Part shown: positions 1 through 7,794 of the stretch, piece after piece
How the letters are laid out: each line of letters begins with the position of its first letter
Numbering within the stretch: position 1 is the first letter of the stretch
Source: Alteromonadaceae bacterium M269
GTDB taxonomy: Bacteria; Pseudomonadota; Gammaproteobacteria; Enterobacterales; Alteromonadaceae
Assembly: GCA_004353515.1 (NCBI GenBank)
Contig: SMNZ01000007.1
Span: forward strand, 248,001 to 312,000
Direction of reading: 5' to 3'
DNA: 64,000 nt
Notes under the pieces: generated by a model
What the model saw: the letters and a program-made list of their open reading frames with translations, nothing else
Databases searched by the model: none
What the model was told of the DNA's origin: nothing
Position numbers and translations under genes: made by a program

Positions 1-891
1 GATGCAGATTCATGCGCTGTGTTAAATGCTATTGGCAAACAATCACCAGACATTAATCAGGGTGTTGACCGCAGCCGCCCTGAAGATCAAGGTGCTGGTG
101 ACCAAGGGTTGATGTTCGGCTATGCATCTAATGAAACAGATGTTTTGATGCCTGCACCAATCACTTATTCACACAGATTAGTTGAGCGTCAAGCACAAGT
201 CAGAAAAGATGGCGTATTACCATGGTTAAGACCCGACGCGAAAAGCCAGGTAACTTTCGCTTATGAAAACGGTAAGCCCGTTGGCATAGACGCCGTTGTT
301 TTATCCACACAACACAGCGATGACATCTCAACTGAAGAGCTTCGTGAGAGTGTTATGCGTGAAATCATTAAACCTGTACTTCCAGAAAAGTGGTTAACTG
401 ACAATACTCAGTACTTTATCAACCCAACCGGCCGTTTTGTTATCGGTGGCCCCATGGGTGACTGTGGATTAACAGGTCGCAAGATTATTGTTGATACTTA
501 CGGCGGTATGGCTCGTCACGGCGGTGGAGCGTTCTCTGGTAAAGATCCATCAAAAGTTGACCGCTCTGCAGCATACGCTGGTCGTTACGTTGCGAAAAAC
601 ATTGTTGCAGCTGGCTTAGCTGATCGTTGTGAGATCCAAGTATCTTATGCGATCGGTGTTGCTGAGCCTACATCAATCAATGTTGAAACTTTTGGTACAG
701 GTAAACTCGACAACAGCAAATTGACTGAGCTCGTTAGAGAACACTTTGATTTACGCCCATACGGCCTTATCAAAATGCTTGATTTGGAAAAGCCAATTTA
801 CCAGCAAACGGCTGCTTACGGACACTTTGGAAGAGATAATCTTCCTTGGGAAGCAACTGATAAAGCTGACCTACTGAAACAAGCTTTATAA
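1..891 (+). CDS. metK: S-adenosylmethionine synthase, 3' part (5' end outside window)
   Basis: Makes S-adenosylmethionine from methionine and ATP in the cytoplasm. The frame is open from base 1 (Asp-Ala-Asp-Ser-Cys-Ala-Val...), so the first in-frame start-like GTG at base 19 is internal. About 296 residues are present; the family is about 384 long, so roughly 90 N-terminal residues are missing. Visible family signatures are the [13 protein letters not shown] block near the left end and the phosphate-binding loop Gly-Gly-Gly-Ala-Phe-Ser-Gly-Lys-Asp near base 520. A stem-loop follows the stop. The identification is secure; the only defect is truncation by the window edge. Confidence 0.97.
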   Translation, partial: DADSCAVLNAIGKQSPDINQGVDRSRPEDQGAGDQGLMFGYASNETDVLMPAPITYSHRLVERQAQVRKDGVLPWLRPDAKSQVTFAYENGKPVGIDAVVLSTQHSDDISTEELRESVMREIIKPVLPEKWLTDNTQYFINPTGRFVIGGPMGDCGLTGRKIIVDTYGGMARHGGGAFSGKDPSKVDRSAAYAGRYVAKNIVAAGLADRCEIQVSYAIGVAEPTSINVETFGTGKLDNSKLTELVREHFDLRPYGLIKMLDLEKPIYQQTAAYGHFGRDNLPWEATDKADLLKQAL

Positions 892-902
892 TCTTGATTA
901 AC

Positions 903-928
903 GCCGTTTAGTTTCGTGACTAAACGGC
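903..928 (+). terminator. Stem-loop after metK
   Basis: GCCGTTTAGT and ACTAAACGGC form a perfect 10-bp stem around a 6-base loop, 12 bases after the metK stop. No clear T-run follows, so it may be a weak terminator or only a transcript-end structure. Confidence 0.5.
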
Positions 929-1011
929 ACTCTCCAAAACTACACCACCGATTAATAAAAATCCCTTTACCCTAGATACACCCTCGTCTAAATTGTAGTC
1001 TTTAATTCTGA

Positions 1012-1155
1012 GCCTGTTGATCTTTACTGTATAGTTTTGCAGCGCGTTGTTTAAGCCAAAAAGAGACCGTGCAGCGTAGCGATCTCGGCTCTGGCATCGT
1101 GCTTCGCTCTACCTCCTGCTTCCTTGCAGTCGCAAGCGAATAGGCTCTGATGCAG
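1012..1155. repeat. Possible dispersed repeat or MITE-like remnant
   Basis: This non-coding block begins with CCTGTTGATCTTTACTGTAT, which recurs almost unchanged near 38829. Its two ends carry a short GAGCCT...AGGCTC inversion about 130 bases apart. Inside are several GC-richer short inverted words unlike the neighbouring intergenic DNA. No ORF is present. It could be the remnant of a small mobile element or a genome-wide intergenic repeat. Confidence 0.4.
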
Positions 1156-1184
1156 AATAAATAACAAACCATAGAGACGCTATC

Positions 1185-3098
1185 ATGAAACTCCGAAACG
1201 CTTTGCTATTGAGCTTGTTTACTGGCCTAGTTCCTCTTCACACCGTTCAAGCCGATGAATGGCCGTATCCCGAAGACGTTCCCAAAGTCAGCCCGGTTAA
1301 TATTGGTGTAGCCAGTGACAGACCGATAGATATTTCACGCTTCTTAATGGTTCGTTCTGCAGTAGCGGCGTCTCTCAACAAATCATCATCTCATATCGCA
1401 TTTATCAGTAATGTGACTGGCAGACGGCAACTCTGGGTTATGCCTGCGAAAGGTGGGCAAGCCAAGCAGTTAACATTCGGCAATGGTATTACTTTCTACC
1501 GTTGGCACCCAGACGGTCAACGCTTACTCTATGGCGCTGACAATAACGGCGATGAAAGAGAAGCCTTTTATTTAATTTCGATTGACGGTCGAGAGGAAAG
1601 CGTTGCCCTCCCCTACAGTCACGGGTTTCGTTCATTTGGTGCTTTCGACAAAGAAGGCAAACGCTTTACCTATGCCTCAACTGAACGCAATGGTCGAGAT
1701 TTCGATTTGTATATGTATGACTTTGGCACTGCTAAAAGTCGCATGATTTATCAGGCTGAATTTGGCTTTTTCCCATCTCAATGGCGTCCAGGTACCAATG
1801 AACTACTGGTGGAGGAAACGCGTGGAGAAGATGCAAATAACCTCTATGTGTTGAACACAGATAACGGCAAACTAACCACAGTATTTAAGCCAGAAATTGC
1901 AGCTGCTTATGAAGACTTCAATTGGGAACCTTCGGGTAAAGGCTTTTACTACACATCCAATCAAGACGGTGAAATGAAGTCTTTGCAATACTATGACTTC
2001 AAAGCCGGCAAAGCCAAAACATTGGTACAAAGTGAATACGACATAGAGAACATCACCTTATGTAATAAAGGCAAACACTTGTTTTGGACCGAAAACAGAG
2101 ACGGATTCGACACGCTCTATTTAGCGCCAAGCAGCAATATGAAAGCCACTGAAATATCTATGTCTCTCGGTACAATCAGTGTTTCTTGTAGTGAGGGTAA
2201 AGGCGCGATCATTAATCACTTTGCCCCTAACGATCCTGGCACACTCTCTCATTTAAACTTAAATACATTAGAGCAAACAACTCTACTAACGCCAGATATG
2301 GCGGGTATTAACCCAGCCGAGTTAATTATGCCAGAGTCTATTCGCTTCCCAGCGAGAGACAAGGTTATGTTGCAAGGCCTCCTCTACTTACCTAAAACCA
2401 GCCAAGGTAATAAGCCTCCTCTCGTTATTGATATTCACGGCGGACCGACGGCTCAGTCGAGAGCAAGCTGGGGAGCATTAACGCAGTATTTAGTGGGTAA
2501 AGGAATTGCTGTCCTGGAGATAAACGTTCGTGGTTCAACGGGTTTTGGTAAAACCTACACTCGATTGGATAATCAAGAAAAGCGTTTAGACAGCGTGCGC
2601 GATCTCGTGGACGCTCTGAAGTGGCTAAAACAAGATGGTCGTGTTGATGCTGATCGTGCAGCAGCAATAGGTGGTTCTTATGGTGGTTACATGGTGAACG
2701 CTGTTATGGGTGCATACCCTGATGCATTCAAAGCTGGGGCATCCTTTGTAGGTGTTGCTGACTGGGTAAGAGCATTAGAAACAGCTTCCCCGGGTTTGAA
2801 AGCTTCTGACCGAATTGAATACGGCGATATCACAGAGCAACGCTGGAAGGATTTCTATGCGAAGAATTCTCCTGTGAACACCATTCACCAAATCAAAGCT
2901 CCTATGTTCTTTGAACATGGCGTAAATGATCCCAGAGATCCGGTGACCGAATCTGATACTATGGTAAAAGCACTGAGGGATAAGAATATTCCTGTGACCT
3001 ATTTACGCTTCCCGGATGAAGGCCATTCGATACGTAAATTAGAGAACCGAGTTACCTTTTTCCGCCAATTAGCTGAATTTTTAGAGAAACATTTGTAG
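1185..3098 (+). CDS. Exported S9 family prolyl oligopeptidase-type peptidase
   Basis: Secreted or periplasmic serine peptidase of the S9 (prolyl oligopeptidase/acylaminoacyl peptidase) family, expected to cut short peptides. It has a Sec signal peptide (residues 1-23, ending Val-Gln-Ala), then a WD40/PD40-like beta-propeller to about residue 370. The C-terminal alpha/beta-hydrolase domain carries the nucleophile motif Gly-Gly-Ser-Tyr-Gly-Gly-Tyr (Ser498). Asp near 582 (Gly-Val-Asn-Asp) and His near 614 (Asp-Glu-Gly-His) complete the triad. The length, 637 residues, is normal. The downstream M48 gene begins two bases after the stop, so the two are probably co-transcribed. The exact substrate cannot be read from the sequence. 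Confidence 0.93.
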   Translation: MKLRNALLLSLFTGLVPLHTVQADEWPYPEDVPKVSPVNIGVASDRPIDISRFLMVRSAVAASLNKSSSHIAFISNVTGRRQLWVMPAKGGQAKQLTFGNGITFYRWHPDGQRLLYGADNNGDEREAFYLISIDGREESVALPYSHGFRSFGAFDKEGKRFTYASTERNGRDFDLYMYDFGTAKSRMIYQAEFGFFPSQWRPGTNELLVEETRGEDANNLYVLNTDNGKLTTVFKPEIAAAYEDFNWEPSGKGFYYTSNQDGEMKSLQYYDFKAGKAKTLVQSEYDIENITLCNKGKHLFWTENRDGFDTLYLAPSSNMKATEISMSLGTISVSCSEGKGAIINHFAPNDPGTLSHLNLNTLEQTTLLTPDMAGINPAELIMPESIRFPARDKVMLQGLLYLPKTSQGNKPPLVIDIHGGPTAQSRASWGALTQYLVGKGIAVLEINVRGSTGFGKTYTRLDNQEKRLDSVRDLVDALKWLKQDGRVDADRAAAIGGSYGGYMVNAVMGAYPDAFKAGASFVGVADWVRALETASPGLKASDRIEYGDITEQRWKDFYAKNSPVNTIHQIKAPMFFEHGVNDPRDPVTESDTMVKALRDKNIPVTYLRFPDEGHSIRKLENRVTFFRQLAEFLEKHL

Positions 3099-3100
3099 TG

Positions 3101-3901
3101 ATGAACCTTATGTCCATTAAAAAAATGACCTTTGCAATCTGCATTGCCTTATCCATTACTTCCTGCAGTACTTCACCAACAGGAAGAAGCCAAATTAAGT
3201 TTTTTCCCAAAGACCAGCTCAATGCTATGGGTGTTCAGGCCTTTGATCAGATGAAAAAGGAACAGAAAATTTCCACTCGGCGTGTCGATAACCAATTTGT
3301 CCAATGCGTTGCAAGATACATCACTGATCAAGTACCGAAAACAGACTTCAATGGCCAGTGGGAAGTTGTTGTGTTCGATGAACCTCAAGTCAATGCCTTT
3401 GCTCTACCAGGAGGTAAAATAGGCGTTTATAAGGGCTTGTTGAACGTTGCAGAAAACCAGCATCAACTAGCGGCAGTCATTGGACATGAAGTTGGACATG
3501 TTATCGCAGAACACGGTAACCAGCGTATGAGTAGTGATGCGCTGATTGGTGCGGGCTTGCAAATCACCAGTGCCATATTACAAACAAGACAAGGCGCCAA
3601 TAATCAACGTTTGATGAGCGCACTAGGTTTAGGTGCACAAGTCGGTTTGCAGCTTCCATTTGGCAGAGCCCACGAATCTGAAGCCGATGAAATAGGCCTT
3701 AAGCTAATGGCAGAGGCAGGTTTTAATCCTGAAGAATCAGTATTACTTTGGATTAACATGGATAAAGCTAGTGGTGGAGCCAAACAACCGGAGTTCTTGT
3801 CTACACATCCGCACCCTTCAACCAGAATAGAGCAGTTACAAGCATTAATGCCTGGCGCCAGTGCAACTTATAGACGCAGTGCAGTTAAGCCTAACTGCTA
3901 G
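3101..3901 (+). CDS. M48 family metalloprotease lipoprotein
   Basis: Zinc metallopeptidase of the M48 family, similar in layout to LoiP/YcaL-type outer-membrane lipoproteins involved in envelope protein quality control. A lipobox (Ser-Ile-Thr-Ser-Cys) follows a short hydrophobic segment, so the protein is probably lipidated and periplasm-facing. The zinc motif His-Glu-Val-Gly-His is at about residues 129-133, and the third ligand is Glu194 in a His-Glu-Ser-Glu-Ala-Asp-Glu motif. The ATG at 3101 lies directly after the upstream stop; a second ATG at 3110 is equally possible because neither has a strong Shine-Dalgarno sequence. It is probably translated together with the S9 peptidase gene. The family call is firm; the physiological substrate is unknown. 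Confidence 0.92.
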   Translation: MNLMSIKKMTFAICIALSITSCSTSPTGRSQIKFFPKDQLNAMGVQAFDQMKKEQKISTRRVDNQFVQCVARYITDQVPKTDFNGQWEVVVFDEPQVNAFALPGGKIGVYKGLLNVAENQHQLAAVIGHEVGHVIAEHGNQRMSSDALIGAGLQITSAILQTRQGANNQRLMSALGLGAQVGLQLPFGRAHESEADEIGLKLMAEAGFNPEESVLLWINMDKASGGAKQPEFLSTHPHPSTRIEQLQALMPGASATYRRSAVKPNC

Positions 3902-3914
3902 ATATAGATATTGT

Positions 3915-3938
3915 GGAGGCTACATGAGCGTAGCCTCC
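3915..3938. terminator. Stem-loop between convergent genes
   Basis: GGAGGCTAC and GTAGCCTCC form a perfect 9-bp stem around ATGAGC, between the M48 stop and the stop of the opposing mscS-like gene. No T-run is seen on either side, so it is only a possible shared transcript end. Confidence 0.5.
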
Positions 3939-3946
3939 AACTGCTG

Positions 3947-4774
3947 TTAGTCAGCAGAGCCTTCTTTATGGACATGAACATCCATTTGAGGGAAAGGAAT
4001 AGAAATACCTTCTTGATCAAACCTTAGTTTCACAGCTTCTGTGAAATCAAATTTAACTCCCCAGTAGTCTGCAGACTTAACCCAAGGTCTCACCACAAAA
4101 TTCACGCTGCTATCACCCAATTCTGATACCGCAACCTGCGGGGCAGGATCAGCTAAAATACGCTCATCTTCTTGGGTTAAGGCTTCTAAGATCTTCTTCG
4201 CCTTCAGCAAATCATCACCGTAGCCGATGCCAAAAACCATATCGACACGGCGAGTTTCTTTAGCCGAGTAATTAACGATATTTCCACCGTATATATTGCC
4301 GTTTGGAACCAGGATTAATTTATTATCCGGCGTGAGTATAGTTGTCGTAAAAATACTGATACTTTTCACAGAACCTGATGTTCCACCCGCTTCAACATAG
4401 TCTCCAGATTTAAATGGACGGAAGACCAACAACATCACACCAGATGCAAAATTCTGTAGTGAACCTTGCAATGATAAGCCTATTGCTAAGCCCGCTGCGG
4501 CTAAAATAGCAGCAAAAGATGTTGTATTCACTCCTAATCTATCTAACGCAGCTATCACAACAAAAACCGTGAGAATTGCACTCACAATAGCCTGCACAAA
4601 ATCAACTAACATACTGTCATGTTTTGATTTTGCTAATAATTTACCCAACACTCCAACAAGCACTTTGACGATCATTCGACCGACAATAAAAATTAATAGA
4701 GCAAAAACAATGTTGATTCCCCAAGGAATCACATACAAATCAATCATTTCCGAAATTTTTTCAGGTTCTAACAT
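3947..4774 (-). CDS. Small-conductance mechanosensitive channel, MscS family
   Basis: Inner-membrane channel that opens under membrane tension to release solutes after hypo-osmotic shock. Three N-terminal hydrophobic segments lie within about residues 10-110. The third is the glycine/alanine-rich pore helix (Ala-Ala-Ala-Gly-Leu-Ala-Ile-Gly-Leu-Ser-Leu-Gln). The cytoplasmic beta domain has the family Phe-Arg-Pro-Phe-Lys-Ser-Gly-Asp-Tyr-Val motif and Val-Pro-Asn-Gly. The length (275 residues) matches E. coli MscS. The start at 4774 is preferred over the in-frame ATG at 4786, because GGAAAA lies at a good distance before it. It is monocistronic and convergent with the M48 gene. Confidence 0.93.
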   Translation of the reverse strand: MLEPEKISEMIDLYVIPWGINIVFALLIFIVGRMIVKVLVGVLGKLLAKSKHDSMLVDFVQAIVSAILTVFVVIAALDRLGVNTTSFAAILAAAGLAIGLSLQGSLQNFASGVMLLVFRPFKSGDYVEAGGTSGSVKSISIFTTTILTPDNKLILVPNGNIYGGNIVNYSAKETRRVDMVFGIGYGDDLLKAKKILEALTQEDERILADPAPQVAVSELGDSSVNFVVRPWVKSADYWGVKFDFTEAVKLRFDQEGISIPFPQMDVHVHKEGSAD

Positions 4775-5167
4775 AGCTTTTTCCATTTATATAATTGATA
4801 TTATTAATATTTTTCAAGAGCCAAACAATGAATCAAAAACGCATTTCAAGCCTCAATGAATCCAAAAACAAACGATACGGCTTATTAATCGGCACTAACC
4901 AAACTATTTTAATACACTTGTTTGCTTTTCATACATATTTATACACCCTACAGGATATATTTCCTCTCTAGACTTTAGTATGACGTTCTGGATATATTTT
5001 AATCCCCTTTACACTGCACGTGATAAAAATGTGATTAAATCGAGAGAAATATCACGTTCCACCTTGACGAAACCGGGTTTGTTGGTCACAATTTCAACTT
5101 CAAATAGCTAGCGTTTTGACCAACTAGCTGTTTTATTTGAAACCTATTTTTTAAAAGGATATTTAAA
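4775..5167. other. Intergenic region upstream of mscS-like gene and small ORF
   Basis: No convincing gene is seen. It must hold the promoters for the leftward channel gene and the rightward small ORF at 5168. An inverted repeat (GTTGGTCA at 5081-5088 and TGACCAAC at 5117-5124) encloses a nested AGCTAG/CTAGCT pair about 45-85 bases before the small ORF. It could be an operator or a leader structure. No riboswitch class was recognised. Confidence 0.4.
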
Positions 5168-5299
5168 ATGTTTTTAGCGTGTATATTATTCTTTATTGTA
5201 TTTGGTCTACTGATGTTTTCGCTGACTAAAGATACAGGTAAAAATACAAAATCCTATCGTGGATTTAATGCGGTTGAAGAGACAAAGACACTCTTATAG
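5168..5299 (+). CDS. Small membrane protein, 43 residues, unknown function
   Basis: This ORF encodes a 43-residue protein whose first ~20 residues are one hydrophobic helix (Met-Phe-Leu-Ala-Cys-Ile-Leu-Phe-Phe-Ile-Val-Phe-Gly...). A polar, mostly charged tail of about 23 residues follows. An AAAGGA Shine-Dalgarno sequence sits at good spacing before the ATG, and a strong intrinsic terminator follows the gene at 5385. Together these suggest a genuine short transcript. The helix could equally be an uncleaved signal anchor; Cys5 is too early for a standard lipobox. It resembles no family I recognise. Single-pass miniproteins often modulate a neighbouring membrane protein, but no partner is shown here. 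Confidence 0.55.
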   Translation: MFLACILFFIVFGLLMFSLTKDTGKNTKSYRGFNAVEETKTLL

Positions 5300-5384
5300 A
5301 GATTGATTTTACTTTCCTATCCGCCGTGGGAAAAGTTGACAAGTCGAACGTATTAAAACGCGTAAAATAGACATTCAAAAACAA

Positions 5385-5414
5385 AACCCAGTAACCATGC
5401 TTACTGGGTTTTTT
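5385..5414 (+). terminator. Rho-independent terminator
   Basis: AACCCAGTAA and TTACTGGGTT form a perfect 10-bp stem around CCATGC and are followed by a T-run. It ends the transcript of the small ORF at 5168 and separates it from the Nramp-like gene. Confidence 0.85.
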
Positions 5415-5587
5415 ACATTAAGGGCAGACTAAACTCTCAAATGAAGCTAGCCCTCAATCACCACCACAACTCTCACCTTTACACAAAAGGCCGCATCCTT
5501 CTTTCTTCATTTTTAAAAACTATTGGACGGATAGCCTTAAGTCGTTAACCTATAGCTCAACTAATCCCAACTAGAATAATAATATCT

Positions 5588-6784
5588 ATGAAAAACTTTG
5601 GCCCCGGTTTCTTAGTCGCAGCTGCTTTCATTGGTCCTGGAACGATAACGACAGCTAGCTTAGCAGGCTCCGGATATGGCTACAGTTTAGTTTGGGCACT
5701 TCTATTTTCCGTTTTCGCTACCATCCTTTTTCAAGAAATGGCCGCTAGGCTTGGCGTTGTTACAAAGGCAGGATTGGCAGATGCCATGCGAACTTACTTT
5801 GTACATCCAGTATCTAAAGCATTGGTACTTGGATTAATCATAGGTGCCATCGGTATCGGAAATGCTGCCTATGAAGCCGGTAATCTAACTGGCGCTTCTT
5901 TAGGCATCAGTGCAGTTGTTGGAGGAGAACTTAACCTTTGGGTTTTCGCACTAGGGATCATTTCGGTTTTGTTACTTGGAACGGGCAAATACCAGCTTAT
6001 CCAGAACACCCTTATTTTGTTGGTAATCGTGATGAGTATGACTTTCATCACCACAATGTTCATAAGCCAACCAGATTTCTCAGCTTTACTGACCGGAGCT
6101 TTTATCCCACAGTTACCTGCTGGCGCAGAGCTCGTGGTTATTGCGCTTATAGGTACAACCATCGTGCCCTACAACCTATTTTTGCATTCCTCCATTGTCT
6201 CACAACAGATAAGCGAACAATCAACAGTTGAAGACTCATTAAAGAATACTCGTTGGGATACAGGACTTTCTATTGGCCTAGGTGGTTTAATTACCTTAGC
6301 TATTGTTTCGACATCAGCAGTCGCATTTTTCAATCAAGAGCAAAGTTTCAACGCCTCTACTATGGCAACACAATTGGCTCCTCTCTTAGGCGATTACGCG
6401 GGGATATTCTTTGCTACAGGCTTGTTTGCAGCTGGATTAACCAGTTCAATAACAGCACCATTGGCCACAGCTTATGCTGTAAGCGGTGTTATGGGTTGGA
6501 AGGTAGACATTAGCGATAAGAAATTCAAACTCGTTTGGTTATTGATCATTTTAATAGGTACCAGTAGTGCTGTATTAGGGTTTAAACCACTACCTTTGAT
6601 TTTGTTCGCGCAGGCAACGAATGGTTTGCTACTACCTATTATTGCTATCTTCTTGTTGGTCACGATGAACAACAAAAAGCTACTTGGTGAATATAGTAAT
6701 GGATGGCTTGCCAATACTTTAGGTTGCTTAGTAGTGACTTTGGTAAGTGCTTTAGGCTTGTTCAAGCTCTATTCACTGTTTTAA
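5588..6784 (+). CDS. Nramp-like transporter with altered metal-site motifs
   Basis: Polytopic inner-membrane protein (398 residues, about 11 hydrophobic segments) with the Nramp/SLC11 fold; members usually couple Mn2+ or Fe2+ uptake to protons. The N-terminus (Phe-Gly-Pro-Gly-Phe-Leu-Val-Ala-Ala), Met-Ala-Ala-Arg-Leu-Gly-Val-Val-Thr and Leu-His-Ser-Ser-Ile-Val align well with the family. The two metal-binding motifs are changed: TM1 Asp-Pro-Gly-Asn is Gly16-Pro-Gly-Thr19, and TM6 Met-Pro-His-Asn is Val193-Pro-Tyr-Asn196. Transport of classical divalent transition metals is therefore doubtful. The Shine-Dalgarno sequence is weak. The acyltransferase pair follows 42 to 116 bases downstream, depending on its start. 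The fold call is firm; the substrate is unknown. Confidence 0.88.
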   Translation: MKNFGPGFLVAAAFIGPGTITTASLAGSGYGYSLVWALLFSVFATILFQEMAARLGVVTKAGLADAMRTYFVHPVSKALVLGLIIGAIGIGNAAYEAGNLTGASLGISAVVGGELNLWVFALGIISVLLLGTGKYQLIQNTLILLVIVMSMTFITTMFISQPDFSALLTGAFIPQLPAGAELVVIALIGTTIVPYNLFLHSSIVSQQISEQSTVEDSLKNTRWDTGLSIGLGGLITLAIVSTSAVAFFNQEQSFNASTMATQLAPLLGDYAGIFFATGLFAAGLTSSITAPLATAYAVSGVMGWKVDISDKKFKLVWLLIILIGTSSAVLGFKPLPLILFAQATNGLLLPIIAIFLLVTMNNKKLLGEYSNGWLANTLGCLVVTLVSALGLFKLYSLF

Positions 6785-6900
6785 AATAGTCGCTATATAT
6801 CCATACCCAAAACCATAGAAAGTGCATGGCGACGGGTATGAACAGTCACTTATGCCAGTTCGTCTCAGCTATTGGTATTAAAGATAAATTCGGGTACTAC

Positions 6901-7794
6901 ATGATTTCTAATTGTATCGGTGCAGTTTCTTTTCTGCTGTATGTGATTAATACCTTGTTTTGGGTTGTCCCAATTCTTATTTTATCCCTGCTTAAGTTCA
7001 TCATTCCTTTAGCATTTTGGCAAAAGTTCACCTCTTATTTGCTGGACGGCTGTGCCACCATGTGGGTATCGTTTAATAACCTCAATCAAAACATCACAGC
7101 TTCGACAAGCTGGCAAATCAAAGGGCTTGATGGACTCTCGGCAAAAGACTGGTATTTAGTAATAGCCAACCATCAATCGTGGGTTGATATTCTGGTACTA
7201 CAGCGCATATTCAATCGCAAAATCCCTTTCCTAAAATTCTTTTTGAAAAAAGAGCTGATATGGGTTCCCGTGCTGGGCTTAGCTTGGTGGGCGTTAGACT
7301 TCCCTTTTATGCGCCGCTATAGCAAGGCCTTTTTAGAAAAGCACCCTCACTTAAAAGGCAAAGACTTAGAAACAACTCGAAAGGCTTGCGAGAAGTTTCA
7401 GTTTAAACCGGTAAGCGTGATGAATTTTGTCGAAGGAACACGATTCACTCAAAGCAAACACGCTAAACAAAATAGTCGCTCTAAACACTTGTTAGAACCT
7501 CGCGCTGGCGGTATTGCCTTTGTATTAAGTGCGATGGGTAAACAGCTTGATAAACTGGTTGATGTCACTATTCACTACCCACAAGGTATACCGACGTTTT
7601 GGGATTTCATCAGCGGAAAAGTCAAAGAAGTTAACGTTAATATCGACCTAGTCAGTACTAAGGAATTGTTAGCATTAGACTATTTTGATAACCCTGAACA
7701 GCGCAGTCAATTTCAAAGTTGGCTAACAGGCAGATGGCAGGAAAAAGATGCCATTATGGAGAGCTATCAACAGAATCAAACGAATGCTATCTAG
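6901..7794 (+). CDS. YihG-like 1-acyl-sn-glycerol-3-phosphate acyltransferase, first paralogue
   Basis: Membrane-bound PlsC-type acyltransferase, related to E. coli YihG, which acylates lysophosphatidic acid to make phosphatidic acid. It has an N-terminal hydrophobic anchor, then the catalytic motif Asn-His-Gln-Ser-Trp-Val-Asp (HX4D) and the substrate motif Asn-Phe-Val-Glu-Gly-Thr-Arg. The frame is open back to 6826. The ATG at 6901 is preferred because it places the anchor at the N-terminus as in YihG and gives 297 residues, the same length as the next paralogue. Translation of the second copy overlaps its stop. Two such genes in a row point to duplication and possibly to different acyl-chain preferences. 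Confidence 0.9.
   Translation: MISNCIGAVSFLLYVINTLFWVVPILILSLLKFIIPLAFWQKFTSYLLDGCATMWVSFNNLNQNITASTSWQIKGLDGLSAKDWYLVIANHQSWVDILVLQRIFNRKIPFLKFFLKKELIWVPVLGLAWWALDFPFMRRYSKAFLEKHPHLKGKDLETTRKACEKFQFKPVSVMNFVEGTRFTQSKHAKQNSRSKHLLEPRAGGIAFVLSAMGKQLDKLVDVTIHYPQGIPTFWDFISGKVKEVNVNIDLVSTKELLALDYFDNPEQRSQFQSWLTGRWQEKDAIMESYQQNQTNAI

Noticed and set aside
4569-4859. Plus-strand ORF antisense to the mscS-like gene
   Set aside because: Lies mostly opposite a well supported channel gene and has no homology pattern of its own.
5300-5587. Manganese (yybP-ykoY) riboswitch upstream of the Nramp-like gene
   Set aside because: No matching conserved bulge sequences could be seen, and the transporter itself lacks the metal motifs.
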